Assembly (NCBI RefSeq): GCF_019393635.1
Contig: NC_057866.1
Location: 10,860,223 to 10,924,222 of the forward strand
Length of the DNA: 64,000 nt
Reading direction: 5' to 3'
Source: Dromiciops gliroides
Taxonomy: Eukaryota > Chordata > Mammalia > Microbiotheria > Microbiotheriidae
The notes beneath the pieces are model-generated. The model saw only the letters and a program-made list of their open reading frames with translations. It did not search any database and was not told the DNA's origin. Of the stretch, positions 44,805 through 56,500 are shown piece after piece (within the stretch, counting starts at the first letter, position 1; every line of letters begins with the position of its first letter). The position numbers were made by a program, and so were the translations under genes.

Positions 44805-47192
44805 ATGGCGGACAGCGGCCCGGCGGGCGGCGCGGCGGTGGCGGCCCCCGGGGGGGGCGGCCCCGGCCCCCGCGTCTACTTCCAGAGCCCCCCGGGCGCG
44901 GCGGGCGAGGGCCCGGCCGGAGCGGAGGACGAGGGCCCGGTGCGCCGCCAGGGCAAGGTCACGGTCAAGTATGACCGTAAGGAGCTGCGGAAGCGGCTCA
45001 ACCTGGAGGAGTGGATCCTGGAGCAGCTCACCGGCTTGTACGACTGTCAGGTGAGGGGCGCCGGGACCCTGCTCCCCCTCTCCCGGGGCCTCGGACCCTG
45101 CCCCCCCCCACTCCTTCCGCGCCGGCCTCCGACCCAGCCCCCCCCCTCCGCGTCGGCCGCGTCCCCCCCCCCCCCGCCCCTCTACTTCCCAGGCCTCTGG
45201 CTGCGTCCCGGCCAGTCTGGGACCCCCCCCCCTCCCCACCCCCGCCTCCGTGTGGGCATCCTCTGCTGTGCCCAGCCCGCCCTGATGCCCTCCCGTACGT
45301 CCTGGCCATCTTCTGGTGCACTCCGCCCCTCCTACCCAGCCCAGGACCCACCCCGCCCCACTGAGCCGCGGACTCCTCGTACCCCACTTCGGTGGGACCA
45401 GCTCCTCCCCTTCCCCTCGTGCGCCCGGCTTCCCAGTTCCGTGGGGTGGGGCTGTTAAGCCCCCATGCCCTCTTCCCTGCTTAGCTCCAGGCTGAGCCAG
45501 CTCGGTGCCCTCAGGGCTCCGTGATCCACAGAAGGGGCCGGAGAGAGAGGCCCAGCTTGGGGAGGGGGTGCTGAGGCCCCATCCATTGTCTGCCCGAACC
45601 GTCTCTTCCCGCCCTTGCCCCCAATGACTCTTCAGTTGCTCATGGGGATGACTCAGGGACCCAAGGGTGCGGTGGGGTGGAGGTAATGATGGGGCCCTGC
45701 CCGGCTCCCCACCCTGGCGGCCCTGGAATGCAGCTGCTTCTCCAAGGGGTGTCTAGCAGCGCCTCGGGGGCACCTTCCCTCCCTCTCTCCCCGAACATTC
45801 CATTGTTCCTCTTTCGAAGGGTCCCGGGCTTCTCCAGTTCTGACCTCTGACCCCTCCCACTCCTCACTTCCTCCTCCTCTCTCCAGCTGCTGCTTCCCAG
45901 GGAGGGGGCTGGGATGTGGTGGTGCCCCCTCCCCCTTGCTGCTGGGCAGGAAGCTCATGGCAGGTGTTTGGGGGGAAGAGGGGAGGGAGCAGTAGCCGAT
46001 GAACAGAGGCAGCTGGCACCACCTGTGCCCGAGGGGAGGGTGGTCCTTGCCAGGAAGAAGCCCGTCTTCTCTGAGCTCCACCCTCCCAGCCTGGGTCCTT
46101 CTTTTTCCTGCCTCTTGCCCGCCCTGTCTCGATGCCCTCACTTTGGGTTTCCCCTGGCACTAGCTGTCTGGCGCCCGTCCTGGTTTGGCCCTATTGTGCC
46201 CGCTGACAGGATGCCGCTGTGAGGCTCCGCTGGCATTTTGTCTCCCTTGTTTCTTTATCTGTGCAGCTGCTGCCCTCTACCTTCCAAAAAGGGAGGGGGG
46301 GCAGGGGGCAGGACCCCCGCCTTCTGCAGCATCCTGGGAGGACTTGACTCTCTCCTGGGCTTGGGCTTGAGGAAGGAACAGAGTGTCGGGCATTCCGGAG
46401 ACCCCATCCCCGACTCAGCCCCTTCTCTCTGCAGGAAGAAGAAATTCCTGAGCTGGAAATTGACGTGGATGAGCTCTTGGACATGGAAAGTGACAGCACC
46501 CGGGCCGCCCGAGTCAAGGTGGGGGGGCGTGGCCTGTGGCCCTTCCGCTAGGCTCCAGAGCCCACTGTACCCATTACTGCTGGAAGTCACCCAAGCCATT
46601 GAGTGAGGGTTGCCCAGTGTGGGGTCTGGCTGGGCTTCACTGCTGTCTCTCTCTCTTCCATAGGAGCTGTTGGTTGACTGTTACAAACCCACCGAGGTAA
46701 AGGGGGGGGGTCACCCATGTGCCTTTCTTCCCCACCCTTGGGATCATGACTGATTGGATGGTTGGGAAACCTGGCTCTTGATCCCAGCTCTGCTCTTTAT
46801 AATTCCCCAGATCTTTTTCATTTTGGCTTTTTTGGGGGTGGGGCAATGAGAGTTAGGTGACTTGCCCAAGGTCACACAGCTAGTAAGTGTCAAGTGTGAG
46901 GCCGGATTTGAACTCAGGTCCTCCTGAATCCAGGGTTGGTACTTTACCCACTGCTCCACCTGGCTGTCCCTTCTGTTCTTTATAACTAACGCTTTTCCCC
47001 ATCTGTTAACATGAGGGGGTCGGGGGGCATGTCAGATCCTGCTCTGGCTCTGAATGTGACACCCTCTGTAGCCTCAGTCTGCCCAAATCTCTTCCATCCC
47101 AACTCTGGCCTCTCTCCCACCAGGCCTTCATCTCTGACCTGCTAGACAAGATCCGAGGGATGCAGAAACTGAGCACGCCCCAGAAGAAGTGA
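44805..47192 (+). CDS. PPP1R14B: PPP1R14B, protein phosphatase 1 inhibitor (PHI-1)
   Basis: PHI-1 is a cytosolic inhibitor of protein phosphatase 1, including the myosin phosphatase, and becomes potent when a central Thr is phosphorylated. The exons are 44805-45050, 46435-46518, 46664-46696 and 47124-47192, giving 143 aa (human 147). Exon 1 keeps GPRVYFQSPPGAA and RRQGKVTVKYDRKEL, whose Thr53 corresponds to human Thr57. Exons 2-4 encode the helical PHIN domain (EIPELEIDVDELLDM, ELLVDCYKPTE, FISDLLDKIRGMQKLS) and the PQKK end. All junctions are phase 0 and have good donors and acceptors. The Gly/Pro/Ala-rich N-terminus is four residues shorter than in human. The gene diverges from PLCB3 across about 9 kb. 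Confidence 0.98.
46828..46972 (-). mobile_element. CORE-SINE, WSINE1 type
   Basis: Reverse copy in PPP1R14B intron 3, moderately diverged. Confidence 0.88.
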
Positions 47193-47480
47193 GGCCCCAC
47201 CCCTACCTTAATCCCCTCGCCTGGGGTGAGATGGGGGCTGGCCACCTGGACAATCGCTGCCCACCCTACTCCCCCCAGACCTTGTAGCAACAGCAATACT
47301 TGAGGGGGGGGCCCTGCTGCCTGGGCCTGGTGCCCCTTGGAGGGCCCCTAGAGCCCCTCCCTGCTCCCCCCTGAGTTTCCGTTTGGGGTTTTTTTATTAT
47401 TATTAAGCTGAGGGACTTTTTGTGTTTTTATATCGATGGCCACGCGGGCCCTAGAATAAAGCCAGGACCTGCCTTTTGTG
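47193..47480 (+). other. PPP1R14B: PPP1R14B 3'UTR
   Basis: A short 3'UTR with a T-rich patch (47389-47408). It ends after the AATAAA at 47455-47460 and the CTTTTGTGCATC downstream element. Confidence 0.85.
47455..47460 (+). terminator. PPP1R14B: PPP1R14B poly(A) signal
   Basis: Canonical AATAAA in CTAGAATAAAGCCAGG, 263 nt after the stop. Confidence 0.9.
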
Positions 47481-48320
47481 CATCCTGAGCCTGGTCTGTA
47501 TGCTCAGGGGGTGGGAATCTGGGGGGGAGGAGGGAGGGAGCCTCACAGAGAGGGAAGTGAGCCTCCGGCATCGCCTACGTGCCCAGGAGCCGAAGGGTCC
47601 TTCTCCCCGTCTGGACCCCAGGGGGCCTCCATGAAGCCTTCCTCAAAGGCCCCTGTTGCTGTGGTGACACCCCAGCGCTCCATCCCCAGACTGGAGACAG
47701 ACCCGGCTGGGGAGGCTGGGGATCAGAAGGCGGGAGGATTGGCTAGCAATGCTGATGTCAGCTGGAAGGCATGTGCCCCTTTTCCGGCCTGGGCTTCCGG
47801 CCTGGGCCCAGCCACATAGGCACCAGGCCAATTCCTGCCACCTACTTGGGGCCAAGGAATCAACCAGGACTTTCCCCTGATCTGGCTTCTGCCCGCCAGG
47901 CTCTGATTGCCTTGGCCCCCTTGCCCACTGCACCCAGCCGAGGCTCCATCAGCTCTGCCCTGGTCCTTGGCCTCCCACCCAATACTCCTGCCCCAATCCC
48001 CTGGGATGGGGTTGGGGGAGGTGGGGAGGTGTCTGAAGACTGGGTTTCCAGTGCCCCTGTGTGGTACAACATGGCACTGCAACCTCAAGAAAGAGGCTGG
48101 GCACTGGAGGCTGGGGTTCCTGGGTTCTGCTCAGCCCAGTGGGAAGGGCAGCTGGGTTTTCTGGGGCCAGTTCCCTCATTTTACAGTTGAAATAAGGCCA
48201 CGCAGGCACGAAGTGGTTGCCCAGGACAGGCAGAGGAGTTTGGGGCACAGCAGATCAGGCCCAGCCCAGAGTTTTCCCTCCCAGCTCTGCCCACCTTTGC
48301 CCAAAGGTGGGACACATCTG
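47481..48320. other. Gap between converging PPP1R14B and FKBP2
   Basis: About 0.8 kb with open frames but no convincing exon, start context or splice site. I assign nothing to it. Confidence 0.55.
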
Positions 48321-48336
48321 ATTCCCTTTGGCTTTT

Positions 48337-48342
48337 TTTATT
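48337..48342 (-). terminator. FKBP2: FKBP2 poly(A) signal
   Basis: On the minus strand AAATAAAAAAAGCC contains AATAAA about 105 nt after the FKBP2 stop. Confidence 0.75.
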
Positions 48343-48443
48343 TCACTTTTTTTTTTTAAAACAAAGTCTGGTCCCCAGAGAGAAGGACTTCCTTACTCCC
48401 CTTCCTCCCTCCCTCCCAATGGTCCCCTTCCCCAACCCCATGG

Positions 48444-49714
48444 CTAGAGTTCCGGTCTCCGCTCGATCTTCAGCAGCTCCACCTCAAACACCAATGTGGC
48501 TCTACCTAGGAGGGGGGCAGGGAGAACAGAGAGGAGGCTTCAGAGCATGGTAGAGGGCAGGGGCAGGCCCCACCTCCAGACGCAGAATGGGGAAGGGGGT
48601 GAAGAGGGAGACGCCACCTCCAGGGGCAAAGGCGAGGAGGTCAGGTTACCTGGAATCTTCGGGGGAGCCCCTCGATCCCCATATCCTGTGGGGAAAAGGG
48701 AGAGGTGTGTGAATGAGGCCCCCACCAACACCTGAGGCAGTGCCTTTATTAGGCAGAGACCCGCCTCCCTGAGCTAAGGTTTCCAATGACCCTTATAACT
48801 GGGTCCTAGGTCCTCCTTCAGCAGGGGAGGCCACCCCCCCCCTACACTAGTCCCCTCTCCCTCAATGAAGTAGGTAGTGCCAACAGTGCCAACGCCTCTT
48901 CAGAATTCCAGAGAGGAGCAGAGGCAAGAGCTGTGACTTTCAGGAGGACCGCCCCACCCAAAAGCAAAGGGGGGAGAAGGCAGGAGGACAGCCCAGGTAG
49001 GGATGGGGACCTCAAGGCCAACAGCAGACCCAGGCAAGCGCTGCCAGCCTGTCTAGGCAGCTTCCATCAGAGGGCAGGCGCTGTGGACGCCAGGTCCTAC
49101 GCCAAGCTGACCCGCTGCACTTCAGCGCCCCCCAACCTGGAAGCCTTGGTCTCTTACCCAGCTCTGAGGGGATCACCAGCTTCCGTTTCTCTCCCTCACA
49201 CATCCTGCAGGGAACAGAGCACGGTCCTGAGCAGCCAGGGTAGCCCAGCAAGCCAGGCCCAGCCCCCCAGCCCCTCACACTTACCCAAGGAGCCCCTGGT
49301 CCCAGCCCTTGATAACCTGGCCAGTCCCCAAGGAGAAGACAAAGGGCTGGTCACGATGGAGACTGCTGTCGAACTCAGTGCCATCCTCCAGCCTCCCCTA
49401 CAGAGGTAGAGGGGGAGGCTGAGGGGCCGGATGACACTCAAGCAGGCAGGCAGATCCCAAGTAAAGGATGGTCCAACCTAAGCAGAAGCTCAGCCCTCCC
49501 GCCTCCCCCGACCCGCCAGGGTCTGTCCAACAGCCGAGCCCCGCCTGCTTACGGTGTAATGGATGTGCAGCACATCACCCTTTCGGGACTTGAGGGGGCA
49601 GTGATCCACCCGTTTTTTGACTCCAATCTGGAGCTTTCTCTTCCCTTCCCCCGCCCTGGTGGGCAGGACACCCAGGCAGAGGGACAGGAAGACCAGAAGC
49701 CAGTTCAGCTGCAT
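48444..49714 (-). CDS. FKBP2: FKBP2, ER-lumen FK506-binding peptidyl-prolyl isomerase (FKBP13)
   Basis: FKBP2 is a small prolyl cis-trans isomerase of the endoplasmic reticulum. The exons are 49553-49714, 49285-49397, 49158-49204, 48650-48685 and 48444-48505, giving 139 aa (human 142). Residues 1-21 form a signal peptide ([20 protein letters not shown]). The FKBP fold follows: [70 protein letters not shown] and [12 protein letters not shown], with the active-site Tyr, Asp, Phe, Trp and Ile positions in place. The C-terminus is RPEL; human has RTEL, thought to aid ER retention. The start was chosen by the signal peptide and by the acceptor four bases upstream (49719-49720). Confidence 0.98.
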
Positions 49715-49999
49715 GACCCTGTGGGCACAAAGTCACCCCCAGAAACAGGGGAGGACAGAAAGCGTGGTCACCCAGAGGTGGGCGACCACCCCCAAAGCCC
49801 CATAGGATCCCAGGCAAAGGGGAGAGACCAGGCAGGTGCCCACCACCCTTGTCTGCGGGAGTCACCACCGGCAGTGTGCCCACCCTCCATTAGTGAGTTA
49901 TCCCTTCGGGATCCCCCCACCCCCCACCAGGCTTCGGCAGCCATACTTACCTGACCATCGGAAAGGGGGCTTGACCTTTGAGCCCAGCAGCGGGGGGAG

Positions 50000-51320
50000 G
50001 GGACGAGGGGAAGACACAGCAGCCGGGGGTCCTGCCCCAAAGCTGTCGACACGGATCCCACCCCCCAGTCCCACTCATTCCCCGCTCTGATACCCCGCCC
50101 TTCAATCTCCTCCTGCGCCCTTGGTGGCCTCCCCCTTCCGCAAGGTCCAGACCCTCTCCGGCTGCCCCCCGGCAGACCCCACGGGCACCCCCCACTCCCG
50201 CCATACCCAGGCCCCTCCAGCCCAGCACACCCACACCTCTCCCACGGATGGAGGACGCCCCCTGGGGACCCACACGTCTCCTGAGGGCTCTGGAGAGCCC
50301 CTGTCCGTGGAGGTGACCCCCCAGGCCTGTCCCCCTCCGCCCCCGGGGGCGCCCCCCCAGCTCTGAGCCCGTGGGGGCCTGCGGGGCACCCACACGGGGC
50401 CCGGGTCTGGCGCCCGCTGCTCCCTTTCTACCCACACCACCTCTCCTGGGGGGGTCCGGGGACGCCCTCGGCCCCAGGCCCGCCCTCCCCGGAGACCTCC
50501 TCGGCTCCGGGTCCCAGGACTTTCCCCCCGGCCCGCAGCCGGCCCGGGTGCCTGGGCCCCGCCCTTCAGGGCCTCTGTCCCGGTGGTCGATGCCCCGCCC
50601 ACCTCCGAGCTGGGGTCCGCCCCCTGGCCTATGGCTGCTCGTCTCCGAGGAAGAAGCCCCGCCCCCAGGCCCAGGGCCCCGCCCTCACGTAAGACCCCGC
50701 CCCCTGCAGGCCCCGGATCCGCCCCCGGAGCGCCAAGGTCCGTTAGCCCTGGTCCCGGCCCCTGACTCGGAGCCCCACCTCTTCCTTGATTAGCCCCCGC
50801 CCCTTGACTTGGGGTCCCGCCCCCTGTCGAAAAAGACTCCGCCCCCTGCGGCATCACCCCGCCGGCAATGTCCCCAGGCCCCTTTCCCTACTCTCCTGAC
50901 CCTCGGCGACCCCCCGGGCCCCGGCCCCGTTGCCGTCCCCGCCCCAGGCTGCGGCCCCCCGCTCACCTCCTCACCGCGCCCCCGGAGTCCTGACCAGCGC
51001 CGCCGCCGCCGTCGCCACTGCGCACGCGTCGCCACCACGCCTTGGCCGGGGCCACGCCGCCCTCCGCCGTTGGTCAGGGTGCCGCATGGTCCCGCCCCCA
51101 GGACCGCCCCAGTCACGTGAGGCTGCGGGGGTCGGTCTGGCTGTGAAACTTGCAGACACGTGCCGGAGGTGATGTCACTTCCCCTCCTCGTCTTTCTCCT
51201 CTCTCCAACGTCCCCAGCCGAGTGCCCGCTTCCCGGTTTTAGGGTTAAGGGCTACTTCCGGCCGGGCGCAGCCCAGATCGTGCGGGCTCTCGCTGCCCCA
51301 TGAGCCGCGGCGCCATTTTG
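50000..51320 (-). promoter_or_regulatory. FKBP2: FKBP2 CpG island and promoter region
   Basis: More than 1 kb of very CpG-rich DNA covers FKBP2 intron 1 and its upstream side, with repeated CCCCGCCC boxes at 50560-50840. Upstream of the probable first exon lie a CACGTG E-box (near 51114) and an ETS-type ACTTCCGGCC (near 51253), next to GCGCCATTTTG (51309), a YY1-like word. The island extends far enough upstream that a second, divergent start is possible. Confidence 0.65.
50967..51060 (-). other. FKBP2: FKBP2 probable first exon (5'UTR)
   Basis: The coding start exon has an acceptor immediately before the ATG, so a noncoding first exon is required. A good donor, GAGGAG|GTGAGC, lies at 50966-50967 on the minus strand inside the CpG island. 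The outer limit is an estimate. Confidence 0.55.
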
Positions 51321-53330
51321 CCCCCACCCCTCCCCATCCCCTCGTGGGTCCTGCCTCAGTTTCCTCTCAGGCCTGGGTCTCAGCCTTTCCGGCCAGCCCC
51401 CCGCCGCAGACCCTTCGCCTGACCCGATCTGTGTAGGAGTGGGGCCCCTGGTTTGGCGCCTAGGCCCTGAGACCGTGTGACCCTGGGTGACCCACGTGCC
51501 CTCCCTGTGGCTCAGCTTCTCCATCTGGAAGATGGGCACGTAGCGAGGCCACCGTGTGTGCCCCAGGAGCCCCTTGAGCCCCCCTGAGCTGGGCTCCCCT
51601 TCCAGGGGAGGGTTAGGGTCTTCCCTGGACCGGCAGGGGGTCTCATCCGACCAAAACCCACCCTCCCTGAATAAGAGCCCTTGCCCCACCCTGCAGGGCC
51701 AGGGGCATCCATTCCCAGCTTGACCATCTGGGGGCAGGGGAACCTCCCCTCTTCCCCATGGCAGTCGTCACATTGCTCCCCGGACATAGGCTCCTAGGTC
51801 TGGGGTCCCTGGGCCTGTGACAGCCCCTCCAGTGCTGGGAGTGGCCTCTGGCAATCAGTCTTGAGACTTTAACCTCCAGAATGACCTTGGCCAAACAGGG
51901 CCTTCCCCATGACAGGATGAGCCAGCAGGCGTTTTAGGCTAGGTCAAACCTGCAGCAGCAGGATTGGAGAAAGGGTCCAAGGCTGCGATTAACCAGAACC
52001 TGGGCTCCCTGTCCTATTAGATCATCAGATTGCAGGGCTTTCAGATGGAAACCACGTCAGGAGGGAAGAGACGCTGTCTGAAGTCGCTCAGCCACATTTG
52101 GGGCTCTCCTTTGGAAAAGGTCTGCTTTAGAGATTCCCCCTCAGCCTTCTGACTCAAGACCCACATCGGAACAAGCCTGGTCTGTCTGCATCCGATTAAG
52201 TTACAGGGTTCCCTCCAAAGGCTCTTAGAAGTCTAGCCCGTTTGTGTTACAGATGAGAAAGCACGCAGCTGGCCCAAGCAGTCCACAGTCAGACCCAGGT
52301 GCTCACACCTGGCTAAGGACCCTGAAAGGAGCTCCCAGAGCCCCTTGCCCTTCACTGTAGGAGATGATCAGAGACTAGCTAGGGGAGCGATGCTGTGAGA
52401 TGGGAGTGGAATCAGGTGCTGGTGAGTGAGCAGCCTCTCTATACCACAGGAAACAATTAGGACAGTGCGACCTGGGGCTGCCCAGAAGCTGGAAGAGGAT
52501 GAAAGGGCCAACCATGAGGGTCAAGGCCCACCTGCCTCCCCAGTCCTGCCTCCCCCTCCTCCCTCTCCAACCAACTGGCCCCCTCTGCTTTTCTCAGAAT
52601 GTCCGTTTCTGTCCCCTGCCCCTGTGTATTTGCACGGGCGGCCTGTGTCTGGGATGCACTTGCTCCTCACCTGGCAGCCAGGGTTGACTCCTGGCTCCCA
52701 ACTAGCTGTGTAACCTACAGTGTACGAGCCCTTTGAAGGTTCTGGGTCTCATTTCCTCATGTCTAAATCTAGGGTCTCTAAGGGCCTTTTCTACTGTGGG
52801 GGGTTGGCCTTGGGAGGGGCACAAGCTAGGTGTGAAGTTTGGAGCCTGTTTCTTTTCTATCAGGTCGTGGAAAGAGTTCACTAACAGAAAAACATCGCCT
52901 TGCCGGATGTTCCATTTTGAGGTATCGACTGATTGCCAGATTTTGAGCTGGGGGAGGTCTCAAACACCAAACATCAAGGTCAAAGGCACCCTGGAGATAG
53001 CCAGGACTGAGAGCTTCCTGGATCCAGCCCCGTCAACCCCACAACACTCCCCCCCCCCCCCCCAGCTCTCCTCTGAGCCTCCCACAGTGCACCAGGACAG
53101 TGTTAAGCTTGACCTAGTTCCATGTGATGCTGCATCTCTGCAGATTGAGGAGTCTAGGAGACAGCTCTTTTCATCTCTTTTATGAGGTCTGGGGGTCACA
53201 CAGTCCATGTACCAAAGCCAAAAACATTCTTGGTGGCTTTGGGGTCTCCCCACCTTTCCTCATCCCATTGTCAAGTGGCAGGGGAAGGCAGTGAGAATTC
53301 TGCAACAAGGTCCTTGTCTGGACAAGGGAG
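51321..53330. other. Intergenic, FKBP2 promoter to VEGFB 3' end
   Basis: I see MIR-like words at 51460-51550 and 52220-52320 and a C18 run at 53050-53065, but no exon. Confidence 0.5.
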
Positions 53331-53333
53331 GGC

Positions 53334-53548
53334 ATTAAATAGAGGAGAGTGGATTCCCTTTTCCCCCAAACCAGTGAACTCCCCTTCAACACAGCAGCTT
53401 AGGGGGACAGATCACTCCAAGGGGTCTGCGGCTCCTTGGCAGCAGTAGCTTCCTCCCCAGATGTAGCCACTGGTGCTGTGACCCACTAGGGCTCCCTCAT
53501 CCCACCATGGGCTCAGGGACGTCCCATCAGGATCCAGGAAAAACTGTG
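53334..53548 (-). other. VEGFB: VEGFB 3'UTR, end uncertain
   Basis: No canonical AATAAA is found in the first 400 nt after the stop on the minus strand. CATAAA near 53178-53183 is a possible variant signal. I mark only the proximal part. Confidence 0.35.
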
Positions 53549-56500
53549 TCACCTTCGAAGCTTCTTGCACCTGAGGAAGGGCAAGAAAGGAAAGCTCAGA
53601 CACCTAAAGAAAGGCACCCCCCCACACAACCTGAGACAGCCTGAATGACCCATCACAAAAAGTCTCTGGGGCTCATGAGTCAGCAGAGGGTAAACCTGAG
53701 GAACTTAGGGATCACTTTGTCTTTGCATGTGTGGTGCCTCGAATACAGAAAGGGTTTAATAAGTGCTTCATCCTGATGATGGAATGGTCCAGGACCTTTG
53801 GAAGAGTGTGTGTGGGGTGTGCCTATAGGTAGCCTGTCTCCCCACACTAGAGAGGATGATAGAAAGGAACTGTGTCGGGGCTGGGAATGGCAACAACAGA
53901 TGTGGAAAAGACCGTGGAGAGACAAGAGACCCACAAAGGGCAGGTGACCATACAGCCTTATCCTAAGCTCCTCTTTTCATTTCAGTGTCTGTTGGCAATG
54001 ATAACAACCTGGCTGCTCTATTTGGCTAGTTTTCACCCACACAATAATTGTTACTCGGACCCTCAGCTCCCCTTGGGTTGCACCAGATGAACCCTAAGAT
54101 CTCTTCATGCTCCAAGTCCTCTGAGCCCCAGTTCACCAAGGGCAGGCTATTTCATCCCTTAATTTCCTTTTTTTGTTTGTTTTTGCTTTTGTCTTGGGGG
54201 GGGGGAAATGAGGGTTAAGTGACTTGTCCAGGGTCACCCAGTAAGTGTCAAGTGTCTGGATTTGAACTCAGGTACTCCTGAATCCAGGGCTGGTGCTTTA
54301 TCCACTGCGCCACCTAGCTGCCCCTCATCCCTTAATTTCTTTTTTTTTTTCTTTTCTTTTTTAGTGAGGCAATTGGGGTTAAGTGACTTGCCCAGGGTCA
54401 CACAGCTAGCAATTGTCAAGTGTCTGAGGCTGGATTTGAACTCAGGTACTCCTGACTCCAGGGCTGGTGCTCTATCCACTGCGCCACCTAGCTGCCCCCA
54501 TCCCTTAATTTCTACCCCTGCTTCTCTGACTTACAGACACACATGGATTGACCCAGGAGTCCTCAGAGGCTCCTTCCAACCTGGCTCTGGGGCTAGTTTT
54601 GTCTGTTTGAAGGAATAAGCCTGTGCCCATTTCTACTCCTGGAAATACCTTCTTCTCCGCACTTGCCCATTTTTTTCCTCCTCCTCACTCTCTGACCTGG
54701 TCCATTCTACTCACCTGCAGGTATCTGGGTTGAATTCTAGGCCCCGCCCTTGGCAACGCAATAAGCTTCGGCGTCTGCAGCGACAGGTGCAGGTTCGAGG
54801 ATCGGGGCGCTGTCGCCTCTGAGCACATCTGGGACATTGGGGCCTGAGGCTGGCATCAGCAAGAGCAAGCAGTCCTGTGGTTAGCTTGAAGCCAAGGAAC
54901 GGGCAGGAGTTGGGGGCAGGGGGTGGGAAGCATGGGAGGGGCAAGACAGGCTCTCTAGGGGCAGAAGGGCCAGAAGTCCCAGGGCGGGGGAGATGGTGCT
55001 GAAGTCATATGCAGCTCTTCCTGACCCGTGATGTCACAGTGGATACTATGTATGTGTAGTCCACATTGTACCCCACCAGTGCCCCATTCAGGACCTGGTG
55101 CCCAAAGCGGGGAAAGCCAGCAAGAAGCTTACCTGGTTGGCTTCACAAAAGTGGCCTTTTTTGGTCTGAAAAGCAAAAGGGCCCTTGACAGTCAGATTCT
55201 CCTGCTCACCCTGAGCCTCATCTTCTGCCCCTCCATCCTCTTCCTGCCCCCTCCTCCCCTGTGCCCACCCCCAGCTCCTCTACCTGCATTCACACTGGCT
55301 GTGCTCCACAAGGGACATCTCCCCCAGGTGACTGCTCAGGTACCTGATCATCAGGATCTGTCCTCAGTCAAGGGTTGGGAGAGAAAGAGAGAACTGTAGG
55401 TGGGGGTCGGGGGAAACTATCCACTAAGATGTGGATTTGAGGTTTGGACGGGAGCTCCAGTCATTCTACAGAGGAAGAAACTGAGGCCCAGACCAGGGAC
55501 GTGACCCCAGGGGACCTGTCCAAGGTCGCCCAAGTCATGTGAGTGGCAGAGACAGGCGGTGTCTGCTTCCAAACCTGGGGCTCTTTCTACTATGCCAGTG
55601 AGCCACGAGGAGGGTGGAGGGCAGCAGAATTCAGTCAGGACCCCATGCCCACTCTGACCTTCGGGCAGGGCCAACAGCTAGAGGCTGACGCTGCCCAGGG
55701 AAGGGCCAGATGGCTTCTCCCACAGGGCCCCTGCCGCTCCCTCCCCACACCACACCAATACCTGCATTCGGACGTGGCGCTGGCTAGTAGGTACACATTC
55801 CAGAGCCTCATCAGGGCAGCAGCCTCCACAGCGCTGCAGGGTCACACAGCTGGGCACCAGCCTGTGGGCAACCTCGCCTGGGAACTCCACGCTCAAGGGC
55901 ACCAGCACCTCCCGGGGTTGGCAGGAGGCTCGGCTGAACACCTCCAGCCAGGGAACCACTGGGGAAAAGAGCACTCCCTCTTTTCCAAAATGCCTCTTCC
56001 CCCTCCCAGGACTGAGACCCAGAGTAGATGCAATGATCCCAGCGCCAGCCCCCCCTTCTAGATCTCAGATCCAAGAATTCCTGAGTTTTCTTGTGCTTCA
56101 TCTTACCTTTCTCTTGGTGCTGGGGCCCCTCGGGTGGGGAGCTGGATGTCTGTGGGGGAAACAAGACCATAGGCTTATACATGGAGATATGGAAATGGTG
56201 GGGGGGGCACCCAGAGCCCAGGCCTAGAACCTGCCACTTCCCGAGGAGATCTTCAATAATTCCTGGAGCTTCTGTGAATCCTCCCCTGACCTCCCTACCA
56301 CAGTCACCTCCCCCTAACCCCTCAGAAGAGATGCAAGCCGCCTTGGGCGTTGTGAGTTATCTTTGTATGTGGATCCAATTCAATTCAATGACTATGATAT
56401 AAGGAAAACAATGCTGCTTCATTTGGTCAGAGGACCTGGGTTCAAATCCCAGTTTCAAGACTTAGTCCCTGTGTGACAGTTCTAGTCCTCGGTACCCACA

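Noticed and set aside
43996-45458. Several 250-300-codon open frames around the PPP1R14B first exon, on both strands
   Set aside because: They are CpG-island shadows in other frames of exon 1 and its promoter. Only the frame starting at 44805 continues through good splice sites.
50102-50857. 251-codon minus-strand open frame
   Set aside because: It lies in FKBP2 intron 1 within the CpG island and consists of Gly/Pro/Arg-rich low-complexity sequence.
54711-54944. VEGFB 186-type exon 6 extension
   Set aside because: The needed frame meets a stop about 30 nt upstream of the exon and no acceptor of the right phase lies between.
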